Of a DNA stretch of 64,000 bases, positions 28,771 to 39,535 are shown piece after piece (positions within the stretch are counted from its first letter, which is position 1; each line of letters starts with the position of its first letter). This stretch comes from Peronospora farinosa. Its lineage: Eukaryota; Oomycota; Peronosporomycetes; Peronosporales; Peronosporaceae. The position numbers were made by a program, and so were the translations under genes. Below the pieces are notes generated by a model. It was not told the DNA's origin. It ran no database searches and saw only the letters and a list, made by a program, of their open reading frames with translations. The DNA is taken from the NCBI GenBank assembly GCA_947646735.1, contig CANTFK010000987.1, positions 248,001 to 312,000 on the forward strand, given 5' to 3'.

Positions 28771-31215
28771 GCTCGTTATCGATGAGAAATATCCCACAAA
28801 TACCGTAGCACAATTAGAATTGACAAATTACCATACACAAGAAATTTTTGGAAGAGTTTATATATAATGCAATATCGTTTTAAGAGGTCCACCAACCACT
28901 CTTCTTTAGACTCGTCAAAGAGCAGATGGTTATAGATTTGCACGTTGTTCCATAAGGGTAGCCCAGTAGTTGATGTATCCATCCTCCACCTTCTTAATAA
29001 CATCTTCAGGGACATCAGCACTTGAAAGCTTGCCTTTGAGAGTATCCGGAGGAATTCCATCTTTCATCCATAACCTGAATTGTGCGTTAAGCATACGCTC
29101 CGCCCGCGTTACTACGGAGCTCTCCTCGTTCGTCGTAGCGATCATCTCTACAGTTTTTGCCTCGCCGAACATCTCCTTGAGCTGAGTTAAATCTTTCCAA
29201 TTTGAACCATCTCTCCAATTTTTTCTTGTGGGATCGAAAAAGGCCAAAAAATTTTCATGAGTCTTTAGGAGCGGCTTTTGCGTGCGGTTACTATCGATTT
29301 TAAGCCATGACAGCGTTTCTGTTAACGCCTTGGGTTCTGCAGTGAGTTGACTCTCTAGCAGCCGCATTAGTAGCAGTTTTGGAGCGAGATGTGTCTCACG
29401 GCCAGCGTTTATGTCGTTGACTAAATACTTCACCAAATCGTTCGTATTAAATTTACTTGACAATGTCGAGTACAAGGTCGGCAACACGCTTGAGGTCTCC
29501 TTATCCGATGTCGTTGACTTAATGAAATCAATCAATCTGTAAAAGAGTGGGTTTTGAAATAGCTTCTCGTTTGATGTGCCAAGTTGTAAAACGTCGAAGA
29601 CATCTGCCGCAGACTTCCCTTGCGAGTGCCAATACCGCAACTGGGCAGCTTGTAGATTTTTAGCGAAGGCTGTCATTTCCTTGATCTTTGCTTCTGCATC
29701 GAGCAATCTGGCCAGTTTATAGTCATTGCCGGGATTCAGAAACAACTTGATCAAACTGTTATATACGACTTCTTTTTGTTCCAAGTTTGTGACGCCCTCG
29801 ACCCTTTGCGAAATGCCTCCCATTATTTTTCCAACTGCCTCATGTGCATTGCCAGCGTATAAATCTGACAATTTTTGTAGGGCAGCAGCTTCACTTTGTG
29901 ATAATTCCACTGCCACAGGTTGTCCCATGACTTTAAGAGGTAGCATTCTCTCTTCAAAATTATAGGTGTGGTCGCTCTTTGCCGCGTGAAGCCTCAAGTT
30001 TCGATTAGCTTGGACCGGCGTATGCGCCGCCTTCAGCGCGCGGGAGCTTTGCATGACATCCTGTGATATCCATGCTGAGGTGGCCACTCTCGAAGCTACA
30101 CACGCCAGCAGTGCAATAGCAGTTAACACCTTCGCGTAAGAAGACCGAGAAACATCCGTCAAGCCGATCACAGTCGCAGCTTGCTTTTTCTTCCTGTCCA
30201 CCACAAACTCTGTCGCACCCGAGTCAGCCATTTTCTGCTCCTTTTTCGTCAAACTAAAGAACGCCATTACAGCGTCAACACCCATGGCATGGGCAAATTT
30301 GTGGCCAAGACCATTGACGTCCTCGACACCCACACGCTTATCAGGCTTCACACGATTCTCTTCTAGCGATATGAGCACAGTGGTATCAGCACACAGCAGC
30401 AGCGCAGCACCGTCGGATGGAATATTGTCCAGGATCTTGAAAGCGTCCTCGTGGGCTACACGCACGTAGTCGGGATGACCTCTATCTGACGTCGCTCCGT
30501 TCTTCTTGTACTTGTCGTTGTAGGTCAAGACCCTGTGCGTGCAGTACGCGTCATCGCCACTCAAACATTCGTTGCATGGAACCGAGGGGTCCTTCTTCAG
30601 ACAAGACCACGCTAGATCGCCGACACCGACACCGACACCCACACGGTCACCGACCTTAACATCGGGGCCAGCCAACGTCACCTCACTGACAATCTCGTGA
30701 CCCACCACACACGGACACGTCCAAATATCCCCATCGCTCTCAATAGTGTGCAGGTCGAAGCCGCAGATACCGCAGTGCAAGTTCTTCATTTTTATGTTAA
30801 TGGTACCATCGGCTGCAGACATCTTTGACTTGAGTAGTGAGTTGAGCGCAAATTGAGAAATGGTGTGATCTGGCAACGGCGTTTAGTTGGAGCTCGGCTG
30901 GAATCGGTTTGGTACTACAACAATGCTCCCATCCGATCGGACCAATAATAAAATTTTGGATCTGATCGGATGGTTCTACAAGAATCTCTTGACTGGCACG
31001 ACACGATCCGATGCAAATCTACGCTTGAATTGCAAAAGAATTCGTAGGCAGTCCACTCCTAAGTATTCAAAAGTCACCTCTAGCTCGATGCTAAGATTCA
31101 TGTCTACATAAAAGCTCTTACTCACTGAAATCTCAATTGTCACATGCCAGGGTTTCGTATGGGATTCTAGGATTGACACCTTCGCATTTTCTCGCGAAGG
31201 TCGCAAAAAACCTGA
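28738..31215 (-). repeat. Inverted duplication, arm 1 (dehydrogenase-effector locus)
   Basis: About 2.45 kb matching 47010-49495 in reverse orientation. It includes about 400 bp upstream of the ORF (AAGAATTCGTAGGCAGTCCACT..., GATCGGATGG) and about 190 bp downstream. Identity looks very high except in one block corresponding to the C-terminal effector repeat. Homology ends at a family II LTR beside arm 2 and at a family I LTR on its other side. Confidence 0.85.
28930..30822 (-). CDS. Alcohol dehydrogenase-RXLR/WY effector fusion, copy 1 (open frame)
   Basis: Single open frame of 630 residues from ATG 30822. Residues 1-208 are the N-terminal part of a zinc-dependent CAD/NADP-type alcohol dehydrogenase: HCGICGFDLH (Zn Cys17), GHE (41-43), structural-zinc cysteines in CNECLSGDDAYC (83-94), Cys144 and a worn NGLGH Rossmann turn (170-174). 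About 140 C-terminal residues of that family are missing. Residues 229-250 are hydrophobic like a signal peptide. RNLR (274-277) and EER (290-292) form an RXLR-dEER region. From about 300 to 630 there are WY-type helical repeats, for example RYWHSQGKSAADVFDVLQL (396-414) and FRLWMKDG (582-589) with GYINYW (615-620). RXLR effectors act inside plant cells after secretion. Here the secretion signal is internal, so export of the fused product is doubtful unless translation starts downstream (for example Met198) or the transcript is processed. The biochemical role is unknown. Confidence 0.72.
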   Translation of the reverse strand: MSAADGTINIKMKNLHCGICGFDLHTIESDGDIWTCPCVVGHEIVSEVTLAGPDVKVGDRVGVGVGVGDLAWSCLKKDPSVPCNECLSGDDAYCTHRVLTYNDKYKKNGATSDRGHPDYVRVAHEDAFKILDNIPSDGAALLLCADTTVLISLEENRVKPDKRVGVEDVNGLGHKFAHAMGVDAVMAFFSLTKKEQKMADSGATEFVVDRKKKQAATVIGLTDVSRSSYAKVLTAIALLACVASRVATSAWISQDVMQSSRALKAAHTPVQANRNLRLHAAKSDHTYNFEERMLPLKVMGQPVAVELSQSEAAALQKLSDLYAGNAHEAVGKIMGGISQRVEGVTNLEQKEVVYNSLIKLFLNPGNDYKLARLLDAEAKIKEMTAFAKNLQAAQLRYWHSQGKSAADVFDVLQLGTSNEKLFQNPLFYRLIDFIKSTTSDKETSSVLPTLYSTLSSKFNTNDLVKYLVNDINAGRETHLAPKLLLMRLLESQLTAEPKALTETLSWLKIDSNRTQKPLLKTHENFLAFFDPTRKNWRDGSNWKDLTQLKEMFGEAKTVEMIATTNEESSVVTRAERMLNAQFRLWMKDGIPPDTLKGKLSSADVPEDVIKKVEDGYINYWATLMEQRANL

Positions 31216-32116
31216 ATATCGATCGCAAAAGAGCGCTTACGACCATGCTGGTCGTAGCAGGACATGCGCTTGAAACTACATCGCAAACGCATCCGCCAAG
31301 CACGAATCTTACCAGACACACACTTTTTCCGTATCGAGAATATTACACACAGCATTCTTACCCTTCTTCTTTTGCTATCTTTGGCCGACTGTCTTTGCAC
31401 GATGGTGTGCCAATCTGTAGGCAGCCGCATCGTCTATGTCAGTCACCATCTCCAAGACGACGAAAGATCACCATCTCCTTTCCCGCTTTCGATGCAAAAA
31501 ACCCACCGGCCAGGTCTGCGAAAAGAGTGATGGTGTCAATGATGTGTTAAGAAATCCGTCTTCGAGGTGACATCGGTCCAATGACGTCATCCATGGCGCG
31601 TAAGTAGCTCGGCCTCGCAGAGAAGTACGTCAAGGCTTTAGGCGTGGATGTGCCGGACTTTATAAAACAAAAGGTCCACGGCATAGGTGTCAACATGCAG
31701 AGCTAGCGCCTGAGTGCGAGGCGGATGTGACCTGCGAAGCTCTCGGCGACAACAGCATGTGCGCAATTTGTGTCGGCTAGCTTTGATTATCGTATCTCGA
31801 CGCGGTTCGTCAATTCCACGCTTGGGCTCTGGTCGCAATCCTAAAAGCTGAGCGGAATTGTCTCGATGACGCAAAGGCGTGACATTCCAGCCTTGATGAC
31901 CGAGAGACTGAGGTCACAAATGCTTACGACGGCGCTGGCTTTTGAAGTGTTCTTACTAGTGCTCGATTTAATGGTGGTCGCGATGGTTGACTGTTTTGGC
32001 GCGCAAGTCAGCATGTACTTGGTACAACAACGTGTACGCTTCGTTTTGTAGCTGATGTCACAGAAGTGTACGAGCGTCTCGTGTCCGGAAAGCAGATGCC
32101 TTAGAGACCCTCAACG
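31216..32116. other. Unrecognised, possible gene remains
   Basis: The + strand around 31620-32100 has protein-like stretches in shifting frames (GVDVPDFIKQKVHGIGVN near 31640, CEADVTCEALGDNSMCAICVG near 31712, RFVADVTEVYERLVSGKQMP near 32036). These suggest a decayed gene, but I could not identify the family. 31250-31550 has an open Ser/Pro-rich frame without recognisable features. Confidence 0.35.
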
Positions 32117-32640
32117 ATGTGCTTTCCAACCATTATACCAATGAGTATTTCACTGGAGGAGGTCATCCCGTTTGTGTGCGATGCCGTAGCCAATGCTCAG
32201 ATCATTGACTTGCATACGCACATGTCTCTAAGGGATCATGGCGTGGCGCAACAAAGAGCTGTTTACTTCCCTCTACCTCGTGGCCGAGTTCCCGCAGACC
32301 TCGTCCATACAGTGGAAGAGCTAAACTTTATTCGAAGGAAAAGCAGGCAGGTCTTATCTGGAAGCACCTGTAGATCGACCGCTCGCCGGCGTTGGATGCT
32401 TGTCGTGGTGTGCTGACGACGGCCACTTACTGGCCCGAACAACCTCGTGTCGAAGCGTCACCTTCCTTCTATACGAGGATGGCTCAAGCGTTAAGACGTC
32501 AAACGTGGAGAAGTGTACCGACTAATGGGTCATCAGTACTAGATGATGACCAACGTTCTGTTTCCAAGTTGGAGGAGGCTCGCCTTTTGCTGGGCGACAC
32601 GACCACCACGACACCTCTGCGTGCGTGACGATATGCCAAA
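32117..32640 (+). pseudogene. Decayed uronate-isomerase-like amidohydrolase
   Basis: It begins with VIPFVCDAVANAQIIDLHTH, the metal-binding start of an uronate isomerase/amidohydrolase fold. In another frame it continues as LYLVAEFPQT, then AGLIWKHL-stop-IDRSPALDACRGVLTT, which fits the family pattern (IW-x-HLF-x-x-RSP-x-x-EACRGV). At least two frameshifts and one TAG break it. Nothing convincing remains after about 32640. Family assignment rests on motif memory only. Confidence 0.5.
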
Positions 32641-34245
32641 ACTTCTCGACAGGCAAGCACGAGTTCGATGACGACGAAATTGGCTCACAAAGCAATACTG
32701 TTTACTCTAAAAGAGTCCTTCCATTCTTTCATTGCCGCTGCCAGCATCTTGACGAGCTAAATTCCACACTTGCGGCCGAATTCAATGCCGCTGCGGAGGT
32801 ATGGACCAATATTTTGTGGGTTATATGAGGTTTTAAGTAGACCAGGATGTTGTGGATAGGCTGCTTAGTTCTCGTACGGCCTTAAAAGTGCCAATGAAAC
32901 GCTGCATCGTGTAGGTGAGTCGCGTCTATCGTAATTTATGCGGCGGTCATATACGACAGTGCTTACTATCAGTACCTGAATGGCATTGGTGAGATCATAG
33001 GCAGTGTGTCGGCATACAGTTTGAACAGTAACTAGCTGCGTTTCCTGTGGCTCGCCCTATTGCTTACACGGTGATTTAGCATTTGCGTGAGCTATAAGAT
33101 ATGAGCATGCCACTGGGTGGAGAAGGCACGCTAAGAAAACTTGTATGGTTATGCTCAGAACATTCAGAGGCATTTCGCCTTCAAAGAGGGCTAAGTAAGA
33201 GGTTTACCACGTGTACTTCCCTGTTTTCTGCTGAGTGCTGCCACGACTCTCCGACGCCTTTGTCATTACTCGAAATTCAATATTAAAGCAGTGATCAAGT
33301 ACACGACGACCTGGATGATAATGAAATTCTTCATAGGCGACTAGCATACTCCACATGTCACTGGAATCTCTGTACAAAAGCTGCCTGTTTGGCACACATA
33401 AAAGCTTGCCTTTATAGCCATATACTTACCGACATTCTCTAAGCTGGACAGTGCATCATAACCCCGCCAGTATATCGTATAAGTGCAGTTGACACGTTAC
33501 TTTATAGCAGACAAGACATTCAATTGCAGAATTACTGAAGGAATGACGAGACTGAGTGCAAACAATATATTACTTTCATCAATTATGAAAATCGCTTCAT
33601 GTCTAGTTCGCCGACATTCTCCGTTTGTATACTCGTGATAAAAAATCGACAATACCCGCAAACGTATCGCGGCCATCGAATGCCAAATCGCCTGAATTTC
33701 ATGACGAGCTGGCTATCGTGCCGCCTATCGACACTGTTAGAAAATACAAGTTGCACTTGGTATAGACTCCAGAGCTTCAATTTACGCTAGGATATATGAA
33801 ATGTTGTAGAGGCTTCTAGATGCTTTAAGAATGTGATAGATCCTAGATAAGAAGATATGCGGGCGGTTCTCACTTGTAAATTGACAAAGCCAACATTGAG
33901 GCCCCTGCGGGGGCCGAAACGCGTCTGGCACGCGTTAGTATACGTGTCATTCATGTTAACTATATTCTTACTTTTGTAACAGATACTTTTAACATGGATG
34001 CATCCGAAAATACTGCAACACATGACTTAAACGAGACATTAAAACAATCTAACGATATGTGACTCTCTGACACCTTCATATTAATTTGTAGAGTTAAAGC
34101 TTATAACGTCCAACACGACTATAATACTTACAAGTGAATATTTCTTATAAACAAGTGCCAAAACGAAATTAGTCAATTTAAACGTTGACCTTCCTACTTT
34201 AATGTTGTTCCAGCTAAGCAGGATTCTCAACCTATTAAACAAAAT
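32641..34245. other. Intergenic, no gene identified
   Basis: Short frames on both strands lack recognisable features. A GC-rich inverted repeat GCCCCTGCGGGGGC occurs near 33901. Family III LTR sequence begins at 34246. Confidence 0.45.
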
Positions 34246-34832
34246 TGTAACGGAGTTACATGACGGTTAGAACATCATTCCGAAAGTTTACGGTTGAAGT
34301 TTTTCTTTATTGCATATAATGCATTCTAGATACTTCTCTTTAGAGAGGTATTAAGTATGAGCGTAAAGATACCCTTTTCCTATCGATCAGGATTCGATAA
34401 ATCGATAACGCTGTACTAAGTACATCATACACAGATGTTTAGACGATACATCTTTCAATAGCAAAGTCAGCATATTATAATTACTATTATAGCAATTAAT
34501 CTAGTGTAGGGTACTTAAAGTAGGACTATTCATAAAATCTTAATGCATAAAAAAATCAGTTCTCATTTTGAGTTTAAGATCACAAGTCTTAATAACACTT
34601 GTTCTCTTGTGCACTTCGTGCGTTGGTTCTCTGAACCTCAAAGCTTCTAGCTTGTTCTTGCACTCTGTGCGTTGGTTCTCTGAACCTTAAGATATCGCTT
34701 GTAGACTAGAAGTCCCTCCTAGTTCCTTAAAACAGAGTGATTTCTTGGTCGTTTATTTAGTTCTATAGAAGTAAGAGGATTTCAGCCTAAAAAGTCTTCC
34801 TCTGGTTAAAGAGCTGTGTGGATTCGCTTTTC
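34246..34832 (+). repeat. 5' LTR of Gypsy family III
   Basis: Starts TGTAACGGAGTTACA (a terminal inverted repeat) and ends near 34832 before TGGTAGCACTTGTTG, the probable primer-binding site. It contains two copies of GTGCGTTGGTTCTCTGAACCT (about 34619 and 34668). It matches the solo LTR at 18471-19054. Confidence 0.8.
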
Positions 34833-34884
34833 CTGGTAGCACTTGTTGTCAATATTACACCTGAGTCTTTAAGACTGACCCTCT

Positions 34885-35920
34885 GTGAGGATGATGTGTC
34901 AAAATCTTCTCTCTGAGGCGCAACGACTCGCACTAGATATATTATCTGCGTTTGTTTGGCCCGGTCAAATCAAGTTTCTTTTGGCCCAAGTCCCGGAGGT
35001 CCTCAATGCTCGCATTAAGGCCTTCATGCATTATGAGACAACTCTTCTCGGGCAGGTTCACGACCAGGCAGCGTCAGCTGCGCCTAATCATTATATCCCG
35101 GTACCTGTGCCCGATGCAGAGCCAAAGGCTCGCCCACTCGTTTTAAACGTGAAGAACTTTGAGGGGAAGGAGAAAGAAAATCTTCTTCTCTGGATCCGAG
35201 AAGTTGAAATGGCAATGGGTGCCGCCATGCTTGTGTCAGATAAGCAACGAGTTGGCTTGGCCATTTCTAATCTCGGTGGAAGAGCTAGAGAATGGCTCTA
35301 GCGAGCGATGTCTCTGTAAACGCCGCACTTACCACATGGCAAATGCTTAAAAAGCAATTAACTTGTGTGTTTGCACCGCCTAATCAGGCTTATCGTATGC
35401 GATCACGCTTTTTAGCTCACCCGACAGTGTAAGAAAGAATTGTCGGACTATGTCCAAGAGTTAAGAACTCTCATTGCTGCTATGCAGCAGGACCCACTAG
35501 CAGAGGAAGTCCGAGTAACCATTTTTATGGAAGGACTTCGCAATGGGGTCGCCAGGACGGAAGTTTTTCGTTCCAGCCTTCGAAGTTCGAGGAGGCAGTA
35601 AGCATAGCGTTTAATGCAAAATTATATTTAAATCTGCTCGATATGGTCTGCCCTGGTATCAATCAAATACCTCTTAACAGGGCGGAACCCATGGATTCAG
35701 TCAAGCTGAAGAAGCTGAGCTTCAAGCTGTTGAGCAGCAAGGTAACATCCGTGGATGTTACATGTGCGGAAGCACTTGGCATATCCTCCCTAACTGTCCG
35801 ATGCGAAAGCAACGTCAGAATCGGCATATCCGTAAGCCTACTTTTAGCCAAAAGGCGAGCACGACAGGGGAAAAGTCAGCTCCCAGTAGGACGCCCCGCG
35901 CCGTGCTGAAAAAGAAATAT
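34885..35920 (+). pseudogene. Gag of Gypsy family III
   Basis: 34885-35301 encodes the gag N-terminus and body ([44 protein letters not shown]), then a TAG. Later frames give TECKKELSDYVQELRTLI-like codons near 35430 and a zinc-knuckle region (CYMCGS..WHILPNCPMRKQ, about 35760-35815) with a frameshift. Family is clear, function lost. Confidence 0.7.
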
Positions 35921-35929
35921 ATTCTGCTG

Positions 35930-36900
35930 AACCTCTAGGAGGTAGAGGTAAACAGGGCTTAGCCCCAGGTGGTTCTGTGGATGCTCCCATAGAACAAAAT
36001 TACAAGCCAGGCTTGTTGGTTGTGTCGGCAACCGTTAAGGGTTTTGAGAAACCATGGTCAATTTTAATTGACTCAGGGGCGTCGGGTAATTGTGTCCGAC
36101 GTCGTTCCCTTGATGAGTGTCAGCTGTATGCTGAGGCGCTAGAAGCGCAAGAGGGTGACAGTATAACCGTTCTTCTTGCGACAGGTGTACGTGTCACCGT
36201 TCCTAAAGTTCCGTTGAGCTTAGGTGTGAAGGTTTTAGACTTCAATAGCGTTTAACGCTGCCTTGTCCTAGATTTGGACTCGAGATATGATCTCATTCTC
36301 GGTATGGCTTGGCTGAAAAGCCATGAGCCGTGGATCGATTGGAGATCCGAAACTTTAGGCGCAACGCGCAATATTCCTAGCGAAGCTTTGGAGAGTCATG
36401 AACCCACCTTCGCTAGGAAACAAAAGTGCTATTGGCGCGAGCCATTAACTGAGTCATTTAGTGTGCTGGACATTGGAGTATCTGAGTTGACAAACTCCGA
36501 TGTCAACAATAATAGTGTCGAGCAGAGCTCAGTGACACCTAGTGGAGCAGCACGTACTACTTTGAGTGATACTCATAGCGATATTGAGTCACTGGATGTC
36601 GGTATTGATATCGGCTTTTGTATAAGAAAAGCTTAAGTCGAAGACGTTTTTAGTGATGTCACCTGTGACAATGACTCACTGGATGTTGGTAATGACATCT
36701 GCTCTCGTGTAGAGCTGATTAAGGTCAAGGAATTGATCGACCTTGAGAATGATGACATCCCAAGTATTTCAAAAGGTACGGTCTCGTCAATATGGCGGCA
36801 GCGTCGCCAGATGGCGGATGCAAGACGCAAGGCGTCTGTCTTATCACGTAGTGATTTCAGTGAATAGCGCACACCTAGGTTATCGGAGTGATAGGTGATG
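35930..36900 (+). pseudogene. Protease of Gypsy family III
   Basis: 35977-36255 contains the active site ILIDSGASGNCVRRRS, then a TAA. 36274-36636 continues with YDLILGMAWLKSHEPWIDW and an acidic spacer. The DSGA triad is intact. The RT that should follow is deleted. Confidence 0.75.
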
Positions 36901-36919
36901 TAGATGGTGAAATTGACCT

Positions 36920-37600
36920 CGAGGCCCTCAAATCATTAATTGATCTCTCACCGCTTCATCGTTCCATTCAAGATTCTGAAGGCAATCGGCGACGCTAACA
37001 CAATCGATGTTCCCTCTTCATTGCGACTCCACCCGAAGTTCTACGTTGGGTGGCTAAAAGAATATCGACCGGCTACGCTTCACGGGTTGATTCCAATGCC
37101 AGATTCAGGGTTCCGTAGGTCGATCGGCCTTCCCGTCGTGCTCGACGCGCCGATTAAATCGAGCGCGGTTGTGTTGCCGTCTGTGCACGACCAACCACCC
37201 GGCACTTCAGAACCCTTACCCGTTCTAGCAGTTCACGGTTAGACTGCCGGGTCTCACACGCAGTCTTCTCCGCTTGAACAAAACGATCACTGGCAGCCTC
37301 AGCCTCCAGCTGATCACTGGCAGCTTTGTTCAAGGCCTGATTAACATCGTCCTGGGCAACCAGGACGCCAGCATTATCATTGCGAGGGACCACCGCTTAT
37401 GATTGCGTAAGGACTGGTACGCTGAATTGCGGATCGTATCGTGGCTCACGAGGTCCCTCCTCGAGCAGTGTTACAGTCGGCTCAAGAGAAGCATGCGATT
37501 TTATCCGCGCGCGAGTACCGTATACGCTGGCTTGGTTTCTCACCCAAGCAGGATACATGGGATCCACGTTCCTCTCTTCTTCTTCACTCTATGGATTTCG
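36920..37600 (+). pseudogene. Integrase C-terminus and chromodomain of Gypsy family III
   Basis: The SH3-like piece (FIVPFKILKAIGDANTIDVPSSL, then HPKFYVGWLKEY) lies at 36945-37070. After a linker, a chromodomain frame (EYRIRWLGFSPKQDTWDPR) lies at about 37505-37570. The linker between them is antisense to a coiled-coil frame. Confidence 0.7.
37154..37393 (-). pseudogene. Antisense coiled-coil frame of Gypsy family III
   Basis: 80-codon minus-strand frame with heptad-like sequence (VNQALNKAASDQLEAEAASD, then ETRQSNRELLERVRVLKCRV). It lies in the linker between the SH3-like domain and the chromodomain, the same place as the antisense coiled coils of families I and II. The rest of the antisense ORF is not clear; minus-strand frames at 37606-38518 may belong to it. 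Confidence 0.45.
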
Positions 37601-37605
37601 TTTGG

Positions 37606-38518
37606 TCATACTAGTCCATGGTGTCGGGCTGTTCCGATGCGAGCGCGAACGCAAATTCTCTCGCGATTAACGAGAACGGCGAGGCGACCCAAGCCGTCGA
37701 GAACAAGAATGATAAAGTGCACGAGAACATCGTGGTGAATACATTTCACCACGATTACGAGGCAAGAATTGCGCAACAGGAAAGGCAGGCGAACGTGTAG
37801 CTGACCTGCGCGAACTATTAAGTGAAGATTGACTCCGCTGTCACGAGTGATGCTGCCAGCGAGGCGTACTACAAATAACTGCGTTTCATCACTCGCCCAG
37901 ACTTCGCTCATGTTTCGCAATCCAAATCCGTTCGCGTTCGATGAGTAGACACTCAGCGATGTGTCGTCGCCATTTGTCATGAGTTGGGCATGAAGTCGAA
38001 CCACAAGACTGGCATCCTTCATTGACATGAACGAAGCAGAGGCGGTTTTCATTCCAAGCATTCTCACACACTCGTTCGCGTAGCGCGCCGATGGAGTGGT
38101 CGGCGCGAAGCTCCTCTCAATTGGCGAGCCATAGTTGGAAGCCGCTACCATCCTTGAGCATCCGATTTTAACCTCGGATGAAGGCGCACAGGGAACGTTG
38201 CAGGGCCTCGTATCCGATCTCATCAAGACTCTTTCCACGCAATTTAAAAAACCGCCGGCAATAGTCCTGCATCCTTATCAGTGAGTCCGAAGCGCGAGCT
38301 CCGGACAAGTCATACAGCGCCCAAAGGATGAAATGTTGCGTCATGATGTTGGTGGTGGTACTCCTGGTGATGGTGCTTGGGAATACCGCAGTGTTAGGAG
38401 CCGTGTTTACGGCCTTTGCTTGGTTCGGTTGTGAACGCTGAAGTTTCGATATTTGAGTACTTACGGTTAGTAAGGGCTGTCTTGAGAAGGGGGTAAGGTA
38501 ATGGGTCACATTACACAT
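37606..38518 (-). other. Unidentified minus-strand reading frames
   Basis: Two overlapping frames, 38518-38168 (contains MTQHFILWALYDLSG and YCRRFFKLRGKSLDEIGYEA) and 38238-37606 (YANECVRMLGMKTASASF), look protein-like but match nothing I recognise. They could be the 5' part of the family III antisense ORF, or gag of an element that used the type IV LTR to their right as its 5' LTR. Confidence 0.35.
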
Positions 38519-38842
38519 AGCATTAACATTAATAAACAGTTACATTTAGAGGCAGGTTCTGTGCCCGAATAGTGGGCACAGCGTGGCAATTTATTATTGG
38601 TTGATTATTGAGGCCTAAAGTCCCAATATGGACCAATGATAAATTAACCTTTTCAATTTTGGGTTCCCGAAAGGCGGGAACACCATCGTATTTCTTACGA
38701 CTCATATATTCTCGTAATTGGTATTAAATAAATTATAACTATATTAAAGTCTATAGTGAAAATTACTAAAAACCTATATCTTGGGCTTGAGTCTTTCACA
38801 AGCGCGCGAATAAGCTTGTAGCGGTCGTCTAGCCCCGTTACA
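38461..38842 (-). repeat. Type IV LTR
   Basis: On the minus strand it starts TGTAACGGGGCTAG and shares several blocks with 16453-16811. The left end is approximate. No polypurine tract or second LTR is seen, so it is treated as a solo LTR unless the minus-strand frames to its left are its gag. Confidence 0.65.
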
Positions 38843-39535
38843 GCACCTCCGTCGCAATCAGCCACATTTCAAATTGGTAGAGAGACCGCTATGTGGCCAC
38901 TACTAGAGTTTTCGATACTATATATGGCCTGCTGGCATACAGAGCTGTGGCGTACAGAGCCGTGGCGTATTCTAGATTGGAGGAAGGTACTGCGTGACAC
39001 GAATCGCCCATTTTGTAGAGTCACCCGTGGTGCAAGAAATCACAAAGTATTTTGATAATTGTTGGAAAGCATGTTGCACATATACAGCTTATATGATTAA
39101 ATTTAATACACGTACAGAGCTCCCTCCGTTAAGTTATGGGTACGTAGACAGCGATATCCATAACTTAACGGAGATTATAACTTATCGGATCATGTGTATT
39201 GTACATAAGAGAACTAGGATTCATAAAATAAAACCTGGCAGGTCCAGCCCCAAGGTTCAGACTGCTTAAAAGAACTCAAGTCCATGACTCCTTTGTCAGG
39301 TGGACCTGGCCCAAAAGTGTGAGACACGTCGTAAACTTGTTTTTTCTGTGCTATTAGTGAAAGCTGTATGTAAATTTTCAGTGGTGAATAGTGTCTTGAC
39401 TACCAAGATAGTAGAAGATGTCGAAAAGCTGGAGCAGGAGCTATGAGACCATCTAGTGCAGTTGCGTGTTCGGGATCATATGATCACGACACGACATCAT
39501 CTCAGCACAGGCTGAGATGGGGTCGTGTCGTGATC
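38843..39535. other. Spacer with two fold-back sequences
   Basis: No gene is seen. 39116-39178 is a short fold-back (CTCCCTCCGTTAAGTTATGG against CCATAACTTAACGGAG, 23-bp centre). 39483-39535 is a long hairpin (GATCACGACACGAC and ATCTCAGC against their complements) directly touching the Gypsy II copy B LTR. Confidence 0.6.

Larger units (their letters stand above)
34246..37610 (+). mobile_element. Gypsy family III element, 3' end lost
   Basis: LTR, gag, zinc knuckle and protease are followed, after a deletion near 36870-36935, directly by the integrase SH3-like domain and chromodomain. RT, RNase H and the integrase core are absent. No matching 3' LTR was found; the sequence to the right leads to a type IV LTR in opposite orientation. 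All ORFs contain stops. Confidence 0.75.

Noticed and set aside
30181..30469. Plus-strand frames inside the effector fusion
   Set aside because: Identical shadows occur opposite copy 2; they follow from the coding constraint of the minus-strand ORF.
31137..31550. 137-codon frame upstream of effector copy 1
   Set aside because: Ser/Pro-rich, no domain, overlaps the duplicated upstream region and is not open in arm 2.
37606..38238. Full antisense ORF of family III
   Set aside because: The frame looks protein-like but shares no motif with the antisense ORFs of families I and II, and lies next to an LTR that could make it gag. Only the coiled-coil part was used as evidence.
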